DNA from: an uncultured Prevotellaceae bacterium | GTDB taxonomy: Bacteria; Bacteroidota; Bacteroidia; Bacteroidales; Bacteroidaceae | DNA: 64,000 nucleotides | Assembly (NCBI GenBank): GCA_902775475.1 | Contig: CACYME010000011.1 | Coordinates: forward strand, 34,545 to 98,544 | Direction of reading: 5' to 3' | In this document: piece by piece, positions 57,405 through 64,000 of the stretch | Position numbering within the stretch: the stretch's first letter is position 1 | How the letters are laid out: each line of letters starts with the position of its first letter | Made by a program: the position numbers and the translations under genes | Notes under the pieces: model-generated | Told to the model about the DNA's origin: nothing | The model's input: the letters and a program-made list of their open reading frames with translations, nothing else | Database searches by the model: none

Positions 57405-57538
57405 ACAGCCCACCCCAACCCCTCCCCAAGGGAGGGTCTTTTATAGAAAAGTGAAGTTATGAAGAAAAAGATAATAAGAGGTGTACGCTCAATAGCAGGA
57501 CTATTCAAGCCCCTCCCTTGGGGTGGGGTTGGCTGTTT
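57403..57538. repeat. GC-rich palindrome around the start of the Ig-like lipoprotein gene
   Basis: Left arm 57403-57440 (AAACAGCCCACCCCAACCCC onward) faces 57507-57538 (CAAGCCCCTCCCTTGGGGTG onward) across 66 bp that contain the ATG at 57459. The left arm includes the preceding gene's TAA; the right arm encodes KPLPWGGVGCL within the signal peptide. Confidence 0.8.
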
Positions 57539-59471
57539 GGTATGCTTCCTATTATGTGCCTGCGCCCGCATGGGCAACCCCGACGGCGGCTGGTACGACG
57601 ACACGCCGCCCAGGGTGGTGAGCGCCTCGCCTGCCGAGGGGGCTACGGGCATCACGGCGAAGAAGGTCATCATCAACTTCAGTGAATTCATCAAGCTGGA
57701 GAACGCCAACGAGAAGGTCATCATCTCGCCCCCGCAGCTGGAACAGCCCGACATCAAGGCCGCCGGCAAGCGAATCATCGTGGAGCTGAAGGACACGCTC
57801 AAGGAACAGACCACCTACACCATCGACTTCAGCGACGCCATCACCGACAACAACGAGGGCAACCCCATGGGCAACTACACCTACAGCTTCTCCACCGGCG
57901 ACCGCATCGACACGCTCGAGGTGTCGGGCTATGTGCTCAACGCCGAAGACCTGGAGCCCGTGAAGGGCATGCTCGTGGGACTATACCCCTACGACGCCCC
58001 CGACAGCGTCTTCCGCACCGAGGCCATGATGCGCGTCTCGCGCACCAACGGCAGCGGACAGTTCGTCATCAAAGGCGTGGCGCCCGGCAAATACCGTGCC
58101 TGTGCACTGAACGATGCCGACGGCGACTTCATCTTCGGACAGAAGAGCGAGGCCATCGCCTACAGCCGCGACAGCATCGTGCCCTCGTGGAAACCCGACA
58201 CAAGGCAGGACACCATCTGGCGCGACTCGCTGCACATCGCCAACATCGTGCCCGTGCCCTATACGCATTTCCTGCCCGACAACATCACCCTGCTTGCCTT
58301 CCAGGAGCCGCAGACCGACCGTTTCCTGCTGAAGACCGAGCGACAGTCGCCCGAGAAGCTGGGCGTATTCTTCACCTACGGCCACGACTCGCTGCCACAG
58401 CTGAAGGGCATCGACTTCGAGGCCGATAGTGCTTTTGTGACGGAATATACCGAGCACCGCGACACCGTCTACTACTGGCTGCGCGACACCGCCCTGGTGA
58501 ACCGCGACACGCTGACCATGGAGCTGCGCTACATGGCCACCGACACGCTGGGACAGCTCGAAGAGAAGGCCGACACCATCGCCTTCCTGCCCAAGGTGCC
58601 TTTCGCCAAGCGACAGAAGGAGCTGCAGAAGGAACTGGAGAAATGGCAGAAGGAGCAGGAGAAGAAAAAGAAGCGCGACGAGCCCTACGACACGGTGATG
58701 CCACCGAAGTTCCTCAGCCTGAAGATTTCAGCCAACCAGATTACGCCCCTGGAGCGAATCAGAATGGAACTGACGGAGCCGCTACAGCGCTGCGACACGT
58801 CGATGGTGCACCTCTATCAGAAGATTGACTCGGCCTGGTATAACGCCGCCTGCACCATCGAGCAGCAGTCGCTGCGCTCGTTCGTCCTCTCGGCACAGTG
58901 GCAGGAGGACACGGAGTATAGCCTGGAGATTGACTCCGCCGCCTTCGAGAACATCTACGGACTGGTGAACAAGGCGATGAAGCAGGGCATCAAGGTGAGC
59001 AAGGGCGAGGACTTTAGCACGCTCACCGTCGATGTCAGTGGCGCTCCCATCACGAAGGCCGACTCGATGGCCGTCGTCATGGTGCGACTGCTGGACAACA
59101 GCGGTAAGCTGCTGCGCGAGGAAAAGCCCGACGCCAGGGGCAGGGTCACCTTCCTCTACGTGAAGCCGGGCACCTACTACCTGAGCGCCTACTGCGACAT
59201 GAACGGCAACGGGCGGTGGGACACCGGAGAGTACGACTTGGACCTGCAGCCCGAGCCGGTATTCTTCTTCAATGAAGAGGTGGAATGCAAGGCGAAATGG
59301 GACGTCAGCCGGAAGTGGAACCTCACGGCCACGGCCCGCTACCTGCAGAAGCCTTCGAAGATTATCAAGCAGAAGCCCGAACAGGCCAAGAAGCTGCGCA
59401 ACCGCAACCTGGACCGTGCCAAGCAGCTGGGAATAGAGTATATTCAGGACAAGACGGGCGTGAGATTGTAA
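57459..59471 (+). CDS. Ig-like domain lipoprotein (SbsA Ig-like type)
   Basis: 670 residues. Signal MKKKIIRGVRSIAGLFKPLP then WGGVGCLVCFLLCAC; the Cys in LCAC is the likely lipidation site and is followed by ARMGNPDGGWYDDTPP, the conserved family start. An Ig-like domain (about 50-145: PPRVVSASPAEGATGITAKKVIINFSEFIKL) is followed by a carboxypeptidase-regulatory-like domain (about 155-250), a charged helix (about 385-410, KRQKELQKELEKWQKEQEKK), more Ig-like strands and a second FLYVKPGTYYLSAYCDMNGNGRWDTGEY domain (about 565-605). Probably outer membrane; function unknown. The signal peptide core is encoded by a repeat arm. Confidence 0.85.
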   Translation: MKKKIIRGVRSIAGLFKPLPWGGVGCLVCFLLCACARMGNPDGGWYDDTPPRVVSASPAEGATGITAKKVIINFSEFIKLENANEKVIISPPQLEQPDIKAAGKRIIVELKDTLKEQTTYTIDFSDAITDNNEGNPMGNYTYSFSTGDRIDTLEVSGYVLNAEDLEPVKGMLVGLYPYDAPDSVFRTEAMMRVSRTNGSGQFVIKGVAPGKYRACALNDADGDFIFGQKSEAIAYSRDSIVPSWKPDTRQDTIWRDSLHIANIVPVPYTHFLPDNITLLAFQEPQTDRFLLKTERQSPEKLGVFFTYGHDSLPQLKGIDFEADSAFVTEYTEHRDTVYYWLRDTALVNRDTLTMELRYMATDTLGQLEEKADTIAFLPKVPFAKRQKELQKELEKWQKEQEKKKKRDEPYDTVMPPKFLSLKISANQITPLERIRMELTEPLQRCDTSMVHLYQKIDSAWYNAACTIEQQSLRSFVLSAQWQEDTEYSLEIDSAAFENIYGLVNKAMKQGIKVSKGEDFSTLTVDVSGAPITKADSMAVVMVRLLDNSGKLLREEKPDARGRVTFLYVKPGTYYLSAYCDMNGNGRWDTGEYDLDLQPEPVFFFNEEVECKAKWDVSRKWNLTATARYLQKPSKIIKQKPEQAKKLRNRNLDRAKQLGIEYIQDKTGVRL

Positions 59472-59505
59472 TTAAACGACTTAAAATAGATTAAACGAAT
59501 TAAAC
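59471..59505. repeat. Short TTAAACGA tandem run after the Ig-like gene
   Basis: AATTAAACGACTTAAAATAG then ATTAAACGAATTAAACTGG: about four 8-9-bp units, resembling one arm of an element. No facing arm is visible. Confidence 0.5.
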
Positions 59506-59577
59506 TGGCGCTGGTGTATGAGGTCAGAAAAGCAGACATTCGTGTGAATCAGTTGTTTTACCAAAGAAGAAAAGAGT

Positions 59578-60414
59578 ATGAAAAAGTTGAGAACGATAAT
59601 CAGTAAGTGTGTGATGGCCATTGTGCTGTCGCTGTTTATGGCCCCCGCCGCGGCACAGTCGCAGTGTGGCATTGAGAACAAGGCCTTCAAGGCCGGCGAG
59701 TTCCTGGCCTACGACCTCTACTTCAACTGGCAGTTCGTATGGGTGAAGGTGGGCGCCGCCTCGATGTCGACCGTGATGTCGACCTACAACGGGCTGCCCT
59801 GCTATCGCACCAGTCTCACCACGAAGGGCAATGACAAGCTCGACGGCGTCTTCGTCATGCGCGACACGCTCACGTCCTACTGCACCATCAGCGACCTCTC
59901 GCCGCTCTACTACCGCAAGGGAGCCCTCGAGGGCAAGCGCTACTACGTCGACGAGCTGTGGTACACCTATCCTAACGGCTTCTCGAAGGTGAAGATGCAC
60001 CGCATCAACCGCCACGGCGAGCACTCCTGGCAGGAGAAGGAGTACCAGCAGTGTGTCTACGACATGATGAGCATCTTCCTGAGGGCTCGCAACTTCGATG
60101 CCTCGACGATGAAGAAGGGCGACGTCATCCCTCTGCCCATCACCGACGCTAAGCACCTGAGCGACTCGTGGATGGTCTATCGTGGCAAGGAGAACTACAA
60201 GGTGGATGGCACGCGCGAAAAATTCCGCTGCCTCGTCTTCTCATTTATGGAGCGCGAGGACGGCAAGGAGACGGAGCTCGTGAAGTTCTATGTCACCGAC
60301 GACCAGAACCACATGCCCGTGCGGCTCGACCTGAATCTTTCCTTCGGCTCGGCTAAGGTCTACCTGCGCTCCTATCAGGGTCTGCGCAATCCGCTGGAAT
60401 CGAAACTGAAATAG
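59578..60414 (+). CDS. DUF3108 domain protein
   Basis: 278 residues with a signal peptide (1-27, ending APAAAQ). DUF3108 pattern: FKAGEFLAYDLYFNWQFVWVKVGAASM, YRTSLTTKGNDKLDGVFVMRDTLTSY, YRKGALEGKRYYVDELWY, YDMMSIFLRARNFD, and a C-terminal RLDLNLSFGSAKVYLRSYQG. Probably a periplasmic beta-barrel-like or jelly-roll protein; family members are linked to envelope biogenesis, but no activity is known to me. It sits between the Ig-like lipoprotein and the helicase on the same strand. No repeat insertion was seen. Confidence 0.88.
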   Translation: MKKLRTIISKCVMAIVLSLFMAPAAAQSQCGIENKAFKAGEFLAYDLYFNWQFVWVKVGAASMSTVMSTYNGLPCYRTSLTTKGNDKLDGVFVMRDTLTSYCTISDLSPLYYRKGALEGKRYYVDELWYTYPNGFSKVKMHRINRHGEHSWQEKEYQQCVYDMMSIFLRARNFDASTMKKGDVIPLPITDAKHLSDSWMVYRGKENYKVDGTREKFRCLVFSFMEREDGKETELVKFYVTDDQNHMPVRLDLNLSFGSAKVYLRSYQGLRNPLESKLK

Positions 60415-60432
60415 AGTTAGGAATTAGGAGTT

Positions 60433-62532
<2,100 letters not shown>

Positions 62533-62561
62533 TAATCATCGTCACCTTTATCCGCATCGTT

Positions 62562-63782
62562 ATGTTCTCCTATAAAAACCTACCCGAAGGTCTTCGCGTT
62601 CTCCAACTCCCCTCAGAGTCCACCTCGCAGGTGGTCTACTGCGGCATTGCCGTCCACGCCGGAACACGGAACGAGACGCCCGAAGAACAGGGACTGGCCC
62701 ACTTCTGCGAGCACCTCGCCTTCAAGGGCACCCAGCGCCGCTCCGCCATGCGCATCATCAACGACATCGAGGGACTGGGCGGCGAACTGAACGCCTTCAC
62801 CAACAAGGAAGACACCGTGTTCTACTGCGTCATCCAGCGCCAGCACCTGCGGCGGGCCATCGACGTGCTTTGCGACATCGTCTTCCACAGCACCTTCCCC
62901 CAGCAGGAGGTGGAGAAGGAGCGCGAGGTGGTTTGCGACGAGATAGAGAGCTACGAGGACTCCCCTGCGGAGCTCATCTTCGACGAATTTGAGAACCTGC
63001 TCTTCGACGGCCACCCGCTGGGGCACAACATCCTCGGCACCGCCGAGCAGGTGCGCTCCTACACCAGTGCCGATGCACAGCGCTTCACCCAGAAATGGTA
63101 CAGACCGGAGAACTGCCTGCTGTTTGTGACACAGCAGTCGGCCCCCTCCAACCTCCCCCAACTGGGGGTGGCTGCTGCGTCGGAAGATGCCGCGAGGGAA
63201 GCCTCCCCCAGTTGGGGGAGGTTGGATGGGGCCGGCGGTCTTTTTATCCGCAACCGCGGCACCCACCAGGCCCATGTGATGATGGGCACACGGGCCTACG
63301 CCGCCAGCGACGACCGCCGATGGGCGCTCTATCTGCTCAACAACATCCTGGGTGGACCGGGGCTGAACTCGCGTCTGAACCTCGCCCTGCGCGAGCGCAA
63401 CGGACTGGTGTATACCGTAGATAGCACGATGGTGAGCTACAGCGACATGGGGCTGTGGGCCGTCTACTTCGGATGCGACCCGCACGACGTGGACCGCTGC
63501 CGCCGACTGGTGCGCCATCAGCTGGACCGCCTGATGAAGCTGCCACTCTCCAGCCGCCAGCTCGCTTCTGCCAAGCAGCAGCTGCAAGGACAGCTGGCCA
63601 TCGCCTGCGAGAACCGCGAACAGTTCGTCCTCGACAGCGCTCGAAACTATCTGCACACCGGCCGCGAGCGCTCGCTGAAGGACATCATGGAGCACATCGA
63701 CCGACTCACCGCCACCGACCTGCTCGCCACCGCCCAGCAGCTCTTCGCACCCGAATGCATCACCACGCTCATTTACAAATAA
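62562..63782 (+). CDS. M16 family zinc metallopeptidase with in-frame insertion
   Basis: 406 residues from the ATG at 62562. Inverted zinc motif HFCEH (His47, Glu50, His51) with the third ligand in REVVCDEIESYEDSP, then the pitrilysin pattern GHPLGHNILGT and a C-terminal domain with VMMGTRAYAASDDRR, LNNILGGPGLNSRLNLALRERNGLVYTVDS. At about 420 residues it is the short processing-peptidase-like form. Residues about 193-224 (APSNLPQLGVAAASEDAARE and on) sit between the two homologous halves and derive from a palindromic element (63140-63233). The insertion lies in the interdomain linker, where it should be tolerated. It follows the helicase gene by 29 bp. Confidence 0.94.
   Translation: MFSYKNLPEGLRVLQLPSESTSQVVYCGIAVHAGTRNETPEEQGLAHFCEHLAFKGTQRRSAMRIINDIEGLGGELNAFTNKEDTVFYCVIQRQHLRRAIDVLCDIVFHSTFPQQEVEKEREVVCDEIESYEDSPAELIFDEFENLLFDGHPLGHNILGTAEQVRSYTSADAQRFTQKWYRPENCLLFVTQQSAPSNLPQLGVAAASEDAAREASPSWGRLDGAGGLFIRNRGTHQAHVMMGTRAYAASDDRRWALYLLNNILGGPGLNSRLNLALRERNGLVYTVDSTMVSYSDMGLWAVYFGCDPHDVDRCRRLVRHQLDRLMKLPLSSRQLASAKQQLQGQLAIACENREQFVLDSARNYLHTGRERSLKDIMEHIDRLTATDLLATAQQLFAPECITTLIYK
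63140..63233. repeat. Palindromic element in the M16 peptidase gene
   Basis: 33-bp arms (63140-63172, starting GGCCCCCTCCAACCTCCCCC; 63201-63233) pair at 31 of 33 positions around a 28-nt core. This is the most perfect of the in-gene palindromes and so perhaps the youngest. Confidence 0.88.
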
Positions 63783-63901
63783 GTAGATGAAGGGGTGGGG
63801 CCAGTAATTCAAGTGGAATCATGATTGCTATCACGTTCAGGCTATTGTAGTTCAGCTATCGCCAGGAATGCGATGACAAACGCTACATGAATAGTCAGTC
63901 G

Positions 63902-64000
63902 GACAAGGAGGAAGCTCCCCCTGTTCTCAGCAGGAAGGCAGCGGCCGCTGCCATTGTTTTTCCCGCCCGCTGCCATTATTGGCAGCGGCCGCTGCCAATA
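63902..64000 (+). repeat. 99-bp dispersed repeat with NotI-containing palindromes, copy 2 (cut by window end)
   Basis: Identical to 39416-39514 at every position up to the window edge. Weak similarity begins about 60 bp earlier (63842 onward). It lies downstream of the M16 peptidase gene; 63783-63900 otherwise shows no gene. Confidence 0.9.

Overview
The window looks like a chromosome segment from a Bacteroidales bacterium, most likely Prevotellaceae. The evidence is a SusC/SusD pair, a hybrid two-component regulator with a periplasmic propeller, the uppS-bamA-ompH-murI gene order, TAnnTTTG-type -7 promoter elements, and secreted proteins ending in a Prevotella-type 'LQ.G..I....GK...K' tail. 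Genes are GC-rich, while intergenic DNA is AT-rich and packed with repeats. No rRNA, tRNA, CRISPR array, transposase or prophage was seen.

Layout. 1-8.1 kb: susD (cut by the window edge), susC and a hybrid two-component regulator, all on the minus strand. 8.1-17.3 kb (minus): a CE12-type esterase, queH, a GH78 rhamnosidase, dprA, a thioesterase and a DUF2851 gene. 17.5-21.6 kb (plus): dapB, two signal peptidase I genes and a WbqC-like gene. 21.6-29.8 kb (minus): the envelope cluster, in transcription order DUF6242, DUF6089, uppS, bamA, three ompH/skp genes and murI. 30-36.6 kb (minus): a TonB-dependent receptor, an RluA-type pseudouridine synthase, a small membrane-anchored protein, rnhB and sufS. 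36.6-47.2 kb (minus): three large secreted proteins, a PIN toxin/antitoxin pair and a 57-residue peptide gene. 47.2-52.9 kb (minus): GH53 galactanase, a DUF2264 protein and GH43 arabinanase. 53-63.8 kb (plus): a beta-helix lipoprotein, an AAA ATPase, a GH3-like adenylating enzyme, an Ig-like lipoprotein, a DUF3108 protein, a Upf1/Dna2-like helicase and an M16 peptidase.

How the genes fit together. CE12, GH78, GH53, DUF2264 and GH43 together suit breakdown of rhamnogalacturonan-I pectin: deacetylation, release of rhamnose, and cutting of galactan and arabinan side chains. SusCD would import the products and the hybrid regulator would sense them. The 21.6-28.6 kb genes build the envelope (lipid carrier, outer-membrane protein assembly, periplasmic chaperones, D-glutamate for peptidoglycan).

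The striking feature is a dense set of palindromic repeat elements. Some lie between genes, but many lie inside genes. (i) Seven-base repeats such as TAAATGA/TCATTTA and GATAAGT/ACTTATC make paired arms around the start codons of four exported-protein genes, and one arm encodes the hydrophobic part of the signal peptide; a fifth gene has the same layout with different arms. On one strand these heptamers have no stop in any frame. On the other they supply stop and start codons, and gene ends at 15.99, 22.42 and 27.04 kb use them that way. (ii) Palindromic segments sit in frame inside at least eight housekeeping or enzyme genes. Two pairs of unrelated genes carry homologous segments, and one site holds one element nested in another. 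(iii) A ~400 bp intergenic repeat occurs four times, once with a 30 bp hairpin flipped. (iv) A 99 bp repeat with NotI-containing palindromes occurs twice. The situation resembles the in-frame palindromic elements known in Rickettsia, but with several families and a signal-peptide role that I do not recognise from the literature; I could not search databases.
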